A stretch of 64,000 nucleotides of DNA from the NCBI GenBank assembly GCA_037447605.1, contig CM074811.1, positions 985,024-1,049,023 on the forward strand. Direction: 5' to 3'. Position numbers and translations under genes: made by a program. This document shows positions 1-11,677 of this stretch, one piece after another. How positions within the stretch are numbered: position 1 is the stretch's first letter; each line of letters opens with the position of its first letter. The notes under the pieces are model-generated. The model made no database searches. It saw only the letters and a program-made list of their open reading frames with translations, and was not told where the DNA came from. The stretch comes from Zygnema circumcarinatum. Lineage: Eukaryota; Streptophyta; Zygnematophyceae; Zygnematales; Zygnemataceae.

Positions 1-26
1 CCCCCCCCCCCCCCCCCCCCCCCCCC
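1..26. repeat. poly-C homopolymer tract
   Basis: The window opens with an uninterrupted run of 26 C residues, followed by CT-rich sequence. A homopolymer of this length at a sequence edge may be a real microsatellite or an assembly-end artefact; the two cannot be told apart here. Confidence 0.9.
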
Positions 27-236
27 GCACACCCTCTCTCTCGCCCTTCACTTCAACCGAGGTCCATAGTGCATGTACAAGGTGAAGTTCTTTAGTAACT
101 TCGCATCATCTACTATCATGGGCATCTACATCTACTACTATTCCATTTCAATATGGAGCGAGAACTCCAGAAAACTCGTCCTTTTCACAGGCCCCTCCCT
201 TCCGGGCCCGCCTCTCACTCTCGTGCCCCTCCTGAC

Positions 237-1010
237 TCACCCCCGTGATTCCTCCGCTTTCGACCTCTTGGAGCGACCCAAAAATCCTGCCACGCCCTGT
301 TTCCCACCAGGAGCAGCTCCTAAAAAGCTAAAACTCGAGAGTCCAAACTCCAACTGTTTCTGTGGGACGCCTCCCTTAGGTGAGTCGTGAGAAGGTCCGG
401 AGAAGCCACTCCCATTGGCTGTCAGAAGGACAGTGGTAGGGGTGGCAGCAGGAGAGAGAGTCTCTTGCGAGGACGCAGGAGAGGAGATGGCCCCTCTCTG
501 TGTGATGACTCCCAGGCGATCACCTCTAATGCTTGCCCAGGAACGAGATGATTTATTACTGCCAATGTTCTCGCAGTCATCCATCTCGATGTCAACAGCT
601 GATAGAGGAGAGGTCACTCGTTTCCCTCCCACTTTCTCCTCCTCCGCCATGGACTCGGAGAGGAAGCCTCCCGTATCATCTGCTGAGTTATCTCCCAAAG
701 TGACTGGTGGATGCGCTCTGTTTCGTGACCTCCTGCTATTTGGGGTGTGGTAGTATGCATTCACCTTACTTTTGCTTGTAGAGGAGGGCCTCCTTGACCC
801 TTGGGTTGGAGTGAAACTCTCGCTGTTGGGTCTCCTTGGTGGGAGTGGGGAAGGTCTGCTCAGCCTGCTCTCTCCTGCCATCCCTTTCTCTGAAGGGCTG
901 TACATTGGCTCTGAGAGATTGCTTCGCGCGGGAGAGCGGTTGTAGGACAGGGATGGTAGGAGGAGCTGCTCTGTCGAGTGGCGGCTGCTGGAAGTGGAGA
1001 AAGCAAAGTC
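237..1010 (-). CDS. candidate 3' exon, Ser/Pro-rich disordered protein, possibly last exon of the FPP gene
   Basis: An open frame reads on the minus strand from an acceptor-like site (CTGCAG before position 1010) to a TAG at 237, about 257 codons. The product is rich in Ser, Pro, Arg and Gly, with no domain I recognise, and looks disordered. It begins DFAFSTSSS after the acceptor. Known FPP proteins end in a region containing a TLEDF-like motif, so this may be the terminal exon of the FPP gene just upstream on the same strand. However, the only good donor in the last assigned FPP exon (near 1752, phase 2) does not join this frame in phase. An unseen small exon would be needed, so the assignment is inference. 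It could also belong to another gene or be non-coding. Confidence 0.35.
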   Translation of the reverse strand, partial: DFAFSTSSSRHSTEQLLLPSLSYNRSPARSNLSEPMYSPSEKGMAGESRLSRPSPLPPRRPNSESFTPTQGSRRPSSTSKSKVNAYYHTPNSRRSRNRAHPPVTLGDNSADDTGGFLSESMAEEEKVGGKRVTSPLSAVDIEMDDCENIGSNKSSRSWASIRGDRLGVITQRGAISSPASSQETLSPAATPTTVLLTANGSGFSGPSHDSPKGGVPQKQLEFGLSSFSFLGAAPGGKQGVAGFLGRSKRSKAEESRG

Positions 1011-1718
1011 CTGCAGCGTGACGGAAATATTTGTGAGTCTTCTCCAGTTGGACGTTGGAATCATAACCGTAACCGGAGCTATACATAGAAAGAATTGAGT
1101 GGACGTAAGTTAAATACGTCTGCTGACACGGCGGCCTTAACGAGCATCGTGTGTACTTTTTCAGATTGTAATGAAGTGAAGGACTTTTTTGAGGAGCTTA
1201 TTATACATCACCAGTGTGAACTGTCTAACTTTTCCAGCTTAATGTTTCAGCGCACTCTTAACAGAGGGGCTTAGTTCTTTCTCGATAGAACCACAACCAA
1301 ATCCCTCTACCATAGTACTGTTTTGCAAAGGATTAAAGTGCTGGAGGTCGCGTTGAGTGTTCGAGGAAAGAATCATCAAAACTTAGATAGAGAAATGAAT
1401 CCATGAAGGGTGCCGTTAGACCCGTGGTACACAGAATTGGAGGTAGCCACAGCTAAGGACACCAATTTTAGGGCTTTAAGAAATGCACCTTTGAATCTAC
1501 TCGCCCTCCATTGAACATTCCCTCGCTCCCGACACTGCAGCATGAAAACCCTCAGTGTGAGTACTGCAGAAAGCTAACTCTAGCAATTCCAACCAACAAG
1601 AACCAAATTCCCGACTCCCCACAACAAGTATATGTTACCCCATCATCTATGATTAGAGACCTTGTAGTCGAGCAAAACTAGGCAATTGGACAATTGGAAA
1701 GGGCTGCAGCCACAAGTC
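1011..1718. other. gene-free stretch between FPP exon and candidate 3' exon
   Basis: AT-richer sequence without a sustained open frame on either strand. If the candidate exon at 237-1010 belongs to the FPP gene this is intron, possibly hiding a small exon; otherwise it is 3' flank. Confidence 0.5.
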
Positions 1719-4700
1719 TCATAAACAGTTCCGGAAAGGAGAGCCGCACCTGTCAAGCCCTTCTTGAAGCAGCCATGACTTCACAGCCTCCCTCCTCTCC
1801 CTATCCAGATGGGAGTCATCCACAAGCGCATTCAACTTTGCCACAAGTGCACAGACTTCATTGTTGGCCATGTCGAGCCGGGAGCCAAGCTCTGCTCTTG
1901 CAGCGTTTGCAAGTGCAAGGTCCATATCCACTGTCAACTTTTCCTTATGCATCGCAAAAAGGCTCCTCCGAACTTCTCCAACTCTGCAATCCAAAATAGG
2001 ATAAGTAATCAGTTATTCACCTTCGGAGATCTTCCACAAAGCCAAGTTTCTGTATCGGTGAAAGAAAAACGAAGGCTTTCTGCTCGTTTTGAGGCCGGAC
2101 ATTCTTCCTTACCTTGCTTCTGCTTCCACAAGTCTAGATTCCAGCATGCTTTCCCTCTCAGTCGCTGCCTCCAGCATAGCACTGAGAGTGGCACTGTCAG
2201 CGTCTTGCCTCCCAAGCTCTGCTTGAAGCTGCTCTTTACTTTGACGCTCTTCCTCCAGCCTGCTCTCCAACTCAATAGTCCACTGTGCTGCGGCTTCAAG
2301 CTCAGCATTTATCTCTTCCTCAAGAGACTCTGTTTCACTTAGCGGCCAGCTCGGATTCACACCCGTTAGATTGAGATTATTTCCAGTTGAGTGACAATGA
2401 TCCTTTGCAAATTTCTGGCCCTCGGCGTCTCGGCTAATCTCAAGCTCATTTGCCCTGTCCATGTTGCCTTCACGGAGTGCTTTCACCTCAGCTTGATAAG
2501 AAGCTGCTTCACTTTTCAACCCTTGCACCTGCAATGAGATCCTCAAAACCGCAGCACGAGCAAGCTTCAATTCTTGACTTAAATTCTTCTTGTCAGCTTC
2601 AGCTGACATCAACATGTCTTCAAGTTCAGTGAGCTTTGCATCGGCTTCATGCACTTGCTCGCGCAAGTCTTCAACTTCAGTCCCAGCACCCACCAATTCC
2701 GTGACCCTGTTCTGAGCCCAAGTAAGCTCTGCCCCTAATTTCGCTGTTTCACTTCTCCACTGCGCCAATTCGTTTGAAAGTTCCACCACCCGCTCCTTCG
2801 AAGCAGCCAGCTCGCTTTGAATGTCGTCCTTACCGTCTACCTCCTTTGATAGTGAAGAAATGGCCAATTGAGCTGACGCGAGCTCATCCTGCAAATCGAA
2901 TGTCTGTGTTCTCCATTCCGTTAGCTCGGTAGAAAGATCGAGTGCCTTCTTACGGGCAGCTGCAAGCTCGGCTCTGAGACTCTCCCTTTCAGCAAGACCT
3001 TCAGTCAACTGCCCAACCATCTCCTCCACAGCTGCGAGGTCTTTATCAACATCAAACGTCTCCTGTTTCGACTCTGCCAGTTCTCGAGAGAGCTTTGCTA
3101 TCTTATGATTGGCTGTTGCAAGTGCACTGGTCAGCTCATCAGCATTGTCGGAACCGCTCCTTTCCTGTCTCAGGTTCTCCTGTTCTTTCTCAAGTTTCTC
3201 ACAAGTCTGCTTGTATCCTCGCGTTGGCAGAACAGCATCAACTTCATCTGGAGATTTGGAGTGATGACCATTCGAACGGTCGTTCTCTTCATCTGCTTTT
3301 CTCAGATTCCGAACTTCTTTACTCAACCGATTCATCTCCTCCTTCGCCAAAGTGAGCTCCTGCTTCATCAGACTTGCCTCTCTGGCAGCTGTTACCGATT
3401 TGTTTTCAGCCCCAGTCAAGCGACCGCTCATTTTTCCTAACTCTCCTTCTAACAAGGCTACAGCCTCTTCACCACGCTTTTTCTGCTTTGAAGTTTCCTG
3501 AAGCTCCTTTTCTAAGACTGACAAACTGAACGCCAGCTTCTTGCAGGCCAAGCAAGGAATATCCTCGCCCTCTTGAGTATGTTCCTTTTCCGCGTCACTT
3601 TTGAAGTATTCCACACTTTCTCCGATGACTTTGATTGGTTTGCACACCTTCTCCTCCACAATGGAAGTTTTATCAATTTGTTTTTGACTATCATTCTCGC
3701 CAGCTTGAGTGCGACCCTTGCTTACATGATCTACCAAAGCCAGGCTACCAAAGTAACTGCTCACCTCAGCCACATCTTCTTCCACGGTTTGCTTTACATT
3801 AGTATTGTTTTCGATTGCCATCGCCATTTCAATTTCTGCATCTTGACTTTCCCAGGGGTTTGTATCTTCAGACATCATCATGATCAGACTGATCTCTTCA
3901 AACATTCTCAGGTCTCCAGCAGAGGGACTTGCGGGAGTAGCGCCATCGTCTTCCCCTGTTCCCTTGAACATCGCTTGTTTCAGTGTCACTAGTTCAGTCT
4001 TCTCTTTTTCAGCCTCCTTTAACCTTGACCTTAGCTGGTCAACCTGTTTCTCCATATCTTGGATTATCAAGGCCCTGTCTTCCAATACGACCACCATAGC
4101 ATCCATCTCAGTCTGCATCTCTGTGAGCTGATTCTCCTGTTCAGTAACAAGCGCAGATAACCGACTCACATCGGCTTTCAACTCAAGTTTCTCCTCTGCA
4201 ACATCCTGAATGCGACGAGCCTGCTCATCACGAACACGGCGAAGTTCTCGGATAGATTCCTGCAAGCAGGATGCCATTCACAGGTAATGTAAGGAGAAAG
4301 AAAAGAGAGAATGAACACGGCAAAGGTGATAAAGGTTGACATTCAGGTGTATCTCTCAGAGCACAATGCAATCCTAATCTGATACTTTAAGTGCTGAATT
4401 ACTGATCAGCATATCAGTGTACAGATGCGGTAACTGACAGCTATGGACCCATCGTAAAAGAGCATGTACATGACTTGGAAGAGACACAGACAGAAAAGCC
4501 ACTTCAGAAGTGGCCTTTTAAGTCGCCCAAAGGACTGTCCACTTTTTTGGTGAACAGATTGTGAGCATCTGGAAATGCTAAGGAGTATGAAAGCTAATCA
4601 AGCAGGTAACGAACAGAACAAACTCTGTAGCAAACAAGCACTTGTCGAAAAGATACTACGAGAGAGTGCGTAGAGATATGACAACCAATCTCTCTCTCAA

Positions 4701-5221
4701 TTCTCAATACATACTTTCAACGCCGAGTCGAGACGGGCTGCCTTCCTCTCAGAAACCTCCTTTTCTTGCAACGCCTGCTCCAGCTGTACTTTTAAGGCTG
4801 TTGATTGTGCTGTCGCCTTCTCCCATCCTGCATGACCGGACAAGGGATGCTTATCATTATAGTCAGACAGCTTCAGCTTTCCTTTCCAGCTCTCTTTCGT
4901 TCTTCAATCCTGTCTTCAGATAGGCATTCCATTGCAAGCAAATTCCCCGTTATATGCTCCAAATTCAATAATTCCCTGCCATTGCACATCTGTTATTTAA
5001 AAGTTACAAGCACCTCCAAACTTGCAGGGGAAGAAAGACTAGTGCTGATCTAACAATCCTCACAATCACTCTATGCCTTGCAAAGGATGGCACCGACCTG
5101 TAACCGCTGCTTCCGCCACCTTCATGTGTCGAGAAGCTGCGTCAGTAGCACTCGCTTCAACCTCAGCCGAACCATCATCAACCGGCTTCGTAACGCTACT
5201 GCTCACTGCGGCAGCTTCCAT
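1719..5221 (-). CDS. filament-like plant protein (FPP family, long coiled coil)
   Basis: Four minus-strand exons join in phase: 5221-5098, 4827-4715, 4259-2113 and 1983-1719, giving 882 residues from the first ATG visible in the 5' exon. The junction of exons 1 to 3 reads AEAAVTG|WEKATAQ...LDSALK|ESIRELRRVRDEQ. This matches the family signature of filament-like plant proteins (DUF869): a G-WEKA block, a LD-ALK block and a (E/C)-(V/S)-R-(Q/E)-LR-DEQ block. Most of exon 3 is heptad-rich coiled coil with many Leu, Glu, Lys and Arg residues, interrupted by an acidic linker. FPP proteins are plant-specific coiled-coil proteins linked to cytoskeleton or membrane organisation. Known members start with a basic-aromatic N-terminus that is not visible here. 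An acceptor-like CCAG lies just before the ATG at 5221, so at least one 5' exon is probably missing. The C-terminus is also uncertain, because a donor-like AG|GTGCGG lies about 30 nt before the stop. Confidence 0.85.
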
Positions 5222-6031
5222 TTCCTGGATATTACCCTTCAAATTATCTCGACTAGTGCACGAATGAGAGGAAGCTTCCGCTGAGAGGAAGCGAATATAA
5301 GCAAAGCAAATACAACGAGAGGAAACCACCACCAAGGGAAACTATTTTAAGTCAATCTAGCTTGACATCAGAAGCAAGGCGAGAGGCGTAACACTGCAGA
5401 ATGTCGCAGGAAGCTTCCCTGAACGTGAATCAGAAGCAAAAGAAAGTAAACAGAGGCACGATAAAGAGCAGCAGGAGCGCCTGCCTCCCCTCCTCTCCTC
5501 CCGCCCCCTCTCCCTCTGCTCTCCTCCTCCCTCTCCTCCCTCTCCTCCCTCTCTCTCCACTCCCTCTCCTCGCAGCCCTTCCCTGGCCGTGGGGCCCTGC
5601 CCTTGACCTGCGCGCGTTTCAAATTTACCGCCACGCGAGTTCAAACTAAAAATCTAAACATTGGGACCAACATTGCTATTATTTTGGGACCACGAATTGG
5701 TACGAAATTGTACCGTCACGACAGGCACGCAACGGATCCCTACAGCAGTAGCCAATCATAGACATCCTTTGTACGTGCGGAACCGACCAAGTTTGAAAAC
5801 TGATATTTTCGTTTCGATTAGGCTTTGCCGTTGACGGCCGCGAGCACAATCTCATTTGCTGACGGCATCTGTACGTCCGACTGCACAAGTCGAGCCAATG
5901 TTGGCGTGGTCAATGGTTGACAAGCCAGCCAAAGGTTGGTAACCATTGCCAATTCCGACCAACGGTGGCAATCACTGCTCACCAATGGTTGAACCGGTGC
6001 CAGTGGCCAGTTCCTTCCTCCAACCATTGAC
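5222..6031. other. FPP upstream region: CT tract, GTAC motifs and CCATTGG array
   Basis: No gene is supported. From 5485 to about 5600 runs a C/T-rich tract. GTAC-core palindromes occur at about 5699-5712, 5770 and 5871. Between about 5885 and 6030 the sequence repeats CCAAxGGTTG/CAACCATTG-like words. The region may hold the FPP promoter or a 5' intron. Confidence 0.6.
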
Positions 6032-7091
6032 TACACCCCCCTATTTTGGCTTTGCACCCCCCTTTTGAAAATTTAGCCTGGCCGTTTTGGTTATCCCCCC
6101 TTTTTTGAATATTTCGGGAGGGAATCGTTTTCCTGCCCCTCCCGTCCCCTCCCCTGGCCTGTCTTCCCCGGCCCTCCCCTCTTGCTCGCTCCCCTCCCCT
6201 CCCCTCCCTTCCCCTTCCTCCACGGCCTTCCCCTCCCGCTGAAGTTGGATCATCGTTATCACGACGGGTAATGACAATCAAAGCATTAGCAAGGAAGCTG
6301 TTTGCAAACGATTCTTCAGCAACGTTGGTCTTTGCATCTCAAGTAGATGAACTTTTGGCTGTCGAACCATTGCAGTTGCAAAACCCCTACCCGGTTATGA
6401 AGAAATGAGGTTGACTTACTAACGCAAGCTGTTTGGCAATCAACCGAGACAAGAGCCATTTCAAGTGCTCTGAGGGAAAAAAATGTTCCAATTGCAAGCA
6501 ACCAGGCCACAACTTACGATCTTGCCTTAATTAGGGGGTCTACAATCCTAACCTGAAAACAAAGTGTAACAGTTGCCCACATCAGTGACCTTTGCAACTA
6601 CGTTTAGGGCTACGTTTTTGCGCTTAAGCTTAGTTTAGTTTAGTTTTTTGCTCTTAGTTTTTTTATTTTGTGCTTAGTTCATTTGTGACCAGTTTCTTGT
6701 GGTTCCCATGTTGAATTCGTATGTTCATTTGATGGTCTCACCATCTTGAGATCAATGCAAATCCCCTTTTCTTTTGTCGCACAATGTTGGAAGTCAATAG
6801 TGAAAAAGAGAAAACGGAGGGGTGGAATGTCCAAAAAAAGAGGAGGGGAGGGCAAGGCAAGGGAAGAGAGGGGAGGGGAGGGGAAGGGAGCGGGCGGGAG
6901 GGGAGGGCCGAGGAGGGCATCGCAAGGCAGGGCAGGGGAGGGGAGGGGAGGGGAGGGGAGTGGACGGGAAGGGCGGGAAAAAGATTCCCTCCCGAAATAT
7001 TCAAAACAGGGGGGATAACCAAAACGGGCAGGTAATATTTTCAAAAGAGGGAGTACGAAAGCCAAAATAGGGGGGTGCAGTAGAATTCTCC
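6032..7091. mobile_element. degenerate TIR element (same family as 37990-39039) with zinc-knuckle remnant
   Basis: About 95-100 bp at the left (6032-6130) reappear inverted at the right (about 6965-7091). Both arms contain the words GAATATTTCGGGA, CCGTTTTGG, GCACCCCCC and ACCCCCCTATTTTGGC or their complements. The same arms bound the element at 37990-39039, and the right end GGGGTGCAGTAGAATTCTCC is a mutated form of that copy's end. The interior holds a (GGGGA)n tract at about 6842-6965, a dispersed-repeat copy at about 6600-6765 and a CCHC peptide. The left end is eroded and adjoins a CCATTGG array, and I find no target duplication. This is an old non-autonomous copy. Confidence 0.75.
6433..6534 (+). 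pseudogene. CCHC zinc-knuckle fragment inside TIR element
   Basis: A short plus-strand frame ending in TAG at 6532-6534 encodes CSNCKQPGHNLRSC. This is a textbook C-x2-C-x4-H-x4-C zinc knuckle, preceded by a basic HFKCSEGKK stretch. Such knuckles sit at the C-terminus of many plant Mutator-type and other transposases and in retroelement Gag proteins. An in-frame stop lies a short way upstream, and no transposase core is visible, so this is a remnant. Its position inside an inverted-repeat element suggests it is the tail of the transposase that once served the family. Which superfamily it came from cannot be decided from the knuckle alone. Confidence 0.5.
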
Positions 7092-7518
7092 TTGTCGGAT
7101 TTGATAAGATTTTTTTTGGGCAGAAGAGCGATCGCACGCACAAGCAGAAATCTTCAAACCGGTTTTCTCGCCTCGGGGGGACAGCAATAAGGATCTTTTC
7201 AGAAACTGACCGCGCTAATGACGACAGCCTACGTCACCAAGTTCGCAACTTCCCCCAACCGTGCAAACCGGCAAAGGCGGCCGTCGGTAAATTCCAATCA
7301 TGGAGGGCGACAGCGCGCCAAGAATACAAGTATCGTATCGTTTCGGTCGCGGGCCCGCCGCCATGGCGGACATATCGCGCGTTGCCGTCCTATCTTCTCT
7401 AATTGACTACTGGCTTTTTCTCCATAACAAATAATGAAAACGCAATTCGTTCTAAACCCCTATCACACATTCCCTCACCCTCCTCTCTTCCTCTCTACTC
7501 CCTCCCCCAGTAGCACTC

Positions 7519-7868
7519 CTACTTCCAGGTCGCATATTCTTCGGCATCCTTATTTACAACACATCGACTGTTCGATAGCCCCCCTCTCCGATTGCACTCT
7601 CTCTTCCTATCGCCCATCTCCATCTCCCTCTCCGCCTCCCTCTCCCTCTCCCTCCCCTTGCCGCTGCACACATTCGACATGCACATGGATGCTACCGAAA
7701 TGGGCTGCTCCATGAAGCGGCGGGCCATGAGCATGGAGAGCCCCCCCGCACAGAGGCGCGCACGGGCCACCCCGCGCCTCCTCCGCTTGCGGTCCCGCTC
7801 AAGCTCAAGCTCAGCTCTAATTTCCGCCCTCTCTGCTTCTGCACGCGAACACTCGTAGTCCAGCACCT
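7519..7868 (-). CDS. unassigned candidate exon, basic/charged peptide
   Basis: A good acceptor (polypyrimidine run then GGTAG before 7868) opens a minus-strand frame beginning VLDYECSRAEAERAEI. It continues through a charged helical stretch (ELELERDRKRRRRG) and a more hydrophobic part (CAGGLSMLMARRFMEQP). The reliable part is about 70 codons (7868 to about 7660); the rest runs into CT-rich low-complexity sequence and is probably intron. I do not recognise a family. It lies upstream of the FPP gene on the same strand, so it could be an FPP 5' exon across the TIR element, or a separate gene. No start or partner exon is evident. Confidence 0.35.
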
Positions 7869-8870
7869 ACCAAAAAAGAGCCAAAAAAGAAATGTTTCGA
7901 AAAAATCAACTCCACATTTCTGGTTATTCCCAAAGATTCAAATAAACTCAATTTTCACACTTTCCACTCGATTTTACCACGTTGCGTTCGATGTCTTTTC
8001 ATCCAATCAGAGAAGAAGGTCAGATTCAACACAGAAAGAGGCCGTGGATCGCCTTTTCGGGCGGTTCACGGCCTCTTCAAAATTAGTTTGCGGAGTTGTC
8101 CCACGGAGTTGGTACAGCCTGCCTGGGCAAGGCTGGAAGCGGAGGGAGCAGGAGCAGGGGAGAGCACCAAGGAGAGAGGGTGAGAGGGAGAGATAGCACA
8201 AACAAGGCACAAAATCCCACCCTGCAAACACGGCAATAGCCTCACGATCAAGTCTACAAAAGACCTGATTTCGATCGCTACTGCCACCTAGCACTGCTGT
8301 ACCTACACACTGTAAAGCTTTCCCTCCCTTCCGTGACGGGTAACGTAGAACAAACCTACGTAATACTGACCCCCCACTACATGCTGACACAGATTGCCGC
8401 CCTCCATAACATGAAAAACAGTAACTCTGAACCTCGGGAGCCAATGAGCTACAGCCGAAGCGGCCCTGAATCTCTCTCCTATAGCCAGGAAAGCATGTCT
8501 ATGGCAGAAGAAAAAACCGATTTACGGAATCCGTTTCTTAGGGAAGATATATGGTCTGCTAATGGGTCATAAGGGACGTCTGCCCAGCAGCTTCCCATCC
8601 CCTCTGCTGGACAGCAGCAAAAGTGGCCAGACCTCCATTCCGGGCAGAAATTTCTGCTTCCTCAATGACCGACTACACTATCGAGCTTCTGCCAAATATT
8701 CCATCCATTCCGGTTTAACGGAGCATAGAGCTTCAGAGTCATCTATGAGCCGAAGCGGATTGGTCTCTCCCTCAGCGGGCAGCGAAGGAGGTGGAGTGAC
8801 GGAAGACTGCACAAATGAATTCAAGAAACTACCTCCATAAAATATCATTTTCCCTTTCCGGACAGAAAGC
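7869..8870. other. gene-free interval, probable PCO 3' flank
   Basis: Several short frames occur on both strands but none has a recognisable product or convincing splice partners. It contains the 3' flank of the cysteine oxidase gene, which is transcribed toward this interval. Confidence 0.5.
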
Positions 8871-11677
8871 TCATAAGGGCTTCACCTTCGGCCCCCTGTA
8901 CACGCCCCTCTGAACCACAAAGTCATCAGGGGGTCTGAACTCCTCCAGCCATGCAGTGGCAGTGGTTGAAGGCACCCCCTTCTCCCCCGCCAAACCATTC
9001 TCGTGCGATTTTTCTGAAGGGCAATCACCTGCCCATGCCCAGAAAAATTACTTTTTTTGTCAGCCAGAGTTGAAGACATCCTTCAAGTCGATGTGGACAA
9101 GGAAGGACGACCCGGCAGTGTTGATTGATAAAAGGGAGAGAAGAAAGGAGGGTCGAAGGGTGAAGGGAAGGAGAGGAGCGAGCGGAAAGGTAAAGAGGAG
9201 GCATGTGTGTAGAGAGACGAGGAGAGGAATGAAAATAAATATATGAGCTCCGAATAACAAGACGGTAACATTAATTCTGAACAAACTTCTCCAGCCTCTC
9301 AACTCTTCAAGAAACCGTGGATCACTTTACCCTGATAAGACACACAGCAAGTGGCCAATCCCTCAGCCACTTCCCATGCCAGCCACTCCTCAATTCCCAA
9401 CTTCCTCCTGCCCCTCGTCATTAAACGCCCTTCCTCACAAGACCACGCTACTCACCTTCTATCCCATCGGAAGGCACCTCGCGGAAATATGTGCAGTGCC
9501 GGCCCTTGCTCGCATCATAGGGGGGAGCCAACACATCCAGAACTGCGCAGGCAGTGACTGCTCGGAAAGCGTGGATGTTGCAACTGAGGGGGTAAAGGAC
9601 TTCCGTGTCACAGGGAGATGTCAGCACTTGGTCTTCAACAAGCTTGGCCAATCTGGCTGCAAGAATCATACAAGACATTGTGAAGTGAGCATCTCAGAGT
9701 TTCATACTTCGCGTTTGCGTCCTGGATCCCTCGATGAACTTCTAGTCGTCTTGGGACAACAAGATCGTTACAACTTACGTTGAGGGTGTTGGCCATTCCG
9801 TTTTTCTTCAACAGGATTGACCCAATCGTATGACTTCACGTGCATGGAGCCGTAGAGGACTTTACTGAAAACTGTCATTCCCGGATGGTTATGCAAAGGA
9901 AGCGCTGCAGATACGGGGAGACAGAAAATTCCCATCTGCAGTACCAACAAACCCTCAAACACCACCTTTAGCTTTCCTCCTCCAAGATTGTGTCCCTCCA
10001 TCTCCCTCCTTTAAACGATACACATTCACCATGAATAAAGTTCACTTCAAACATTCGGCTCCATCTCTGCTTGTATCCATATGATACGCATATACTCTGA
10101 TTCAGTTCAGAGCTGGGATTCGCAGTCGAAGGAGCTTCTCAAAATAATTCTTCGACGGACGACTATGAGCCTACTCAGTGAGCTGGGCTCCTAAACCGGC
10201 AGTGCGCCATACCTAGCCCTATCTAGTTTCTGCATACATGCTCTATGTAATCCACAAGTAACTGGAAGGACGGACAAAGCTAGTTAACATCATCAAACTA
10301 ACCTCGAAGGACATGAAGACATCTCTCCTCACCAACCCATATCCTTCCTTTTCCAGTGGCGCTGCTCACATACAAACGCTTCCCTGTCCCATGCCTATCC
10401 AATTCGAGACTCTTGCACTACATGGTAGTCTCCAAACCTTGCAGCCGACATGAAAAAAGCTGCAATTGCTAAGGCCCACCATCTTACCGAAAAATCATCA
10501 CAATCATAGAGTTCCAAATACGTTATTGGTGGAGACAGGCGCGGGACAACAGGCGCGGGTTTCTTTTTCCGACCATTCACCCCCAGCATGCCAATTCCCC
10601 GCTCAATCTCTCCCGCAGCATCCGCATTGTCTTCTAAACCAACGTCTGAAGCTTTCATACGGTCTGCATGACATAATAACTTCGGTGTCAATACTGAAGC
10701 AATGGAAAATAAACACCGACATACCGGATGACCCCAAACTTTGACAGGGACCCAGTAACCGCCTTCAAGACCTAGAAAACACAGGCTGACAATACGCTCC
10801 CAGAATGTCAAAAGACATATGGTCCGCCCGGAATCTTCTGTCATTTCAATCCGAACAATTTTAAAACGATAAACATACCATTCTGCTCCATGCAGAGCCA
10901 ACAGCAGTTGCATTATGTAAACCGGACTTTGCAAGAAGAGACCGTTTAGAGAAGCTCTTGGACCAGGAGTTAATAACGGATACAGCAAAAAAAGCTGAGG
11001 AAGCAGATCATCCAAAAGCAGGGAGCTGAGACGCTTCTGCAGTCAGTGTATCCAGAGTCTAAGAACCAATATAGACTTCTCCAGCTATCAAACGGTTTAC
11101 CAATTCACAGAGCAGGCAAGCACTTAATTCTTCAGTTAAATTAACGACAACAACTCCTTCAGATCCTGAAGACCAGCCAATGCAAGACTAAAACTCTTCC
11201 CTGCGCATCTCCAGTGAAATATAGGTTGAGTAACAACTCAAAATAAGAACGAAAAAGCATAAAAAATCGATAATGTTACATGAACAGCACAGCAGAGTTG
11301 AAAATCGCGGTTCATGTGCGCAGGCAGCCTCCTTTGCTCCCCTCACCTAGTATTGTTCGCACTCGTTCCAAGGCCTGCGGAGTCGGCGTCCCTCCCCCTC
11401 CAAATGCTTTCTTACAAGCGTCATAGAGCTTTTGAACGGCAGGCATGAATTGCTCCCTGCTTGCGGCACCGTACTCCGTATACCGCTCTCCTGCAGACAC
11501 TCCTGGATGCAATATTTTCTGATCTCCTGAAAGCGCCGCTCTTGAAGGAGCGCTGCAAACCTTTTTCTTCGACCCAAACCCACTAAAAAAGGAAGACCCG
11601 GCGATGGACGAAAAATTCATTGCACCTGCTGCAACATCCATTCCACCATGCTTTGCCTGTGCAGCGCTGTCGCTCAC
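8871..11677 (-). CDS. PCO: plant cysteine oxidase (PCO), N-terminal cysteine dioxygenase
   Basis: Five minus-strand exons join in phase: 11677-11347, 10663-10488, 9935-9779, 9656-9456 and 9028-8871, giving 340 residues. The conserved order of PCO blocks is all present: [73 protein letters not shown] and a C-terminal GVYRGPKV. The iron ligands are visible: His184 and His186 of HNH, and His250 of NIHAFR. The spacing of 64 residues between the second and third His equals that of characterised plant PCOs. These non-heme iron enzymes use O2 to oxidise the N-terminal Cys of target proteins such as ERF-VII factors, feeding the N-degron route and so sensing oxygen. The first about 65 residues are extra, low in conservation and Ser/Gly/Ala-rich. 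GTAC palindromes lie 350-460 bp upstream of the ATG. Confidence 0.94.
9120..9235. repeat. GA-rich tract in PCO intron 4
   Basis: The plus strand is strongly purine-rich, so the transcript is pyrimidine-rich here, 90-200 nt before the last-exon acceptor. Confidence 0.7.
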
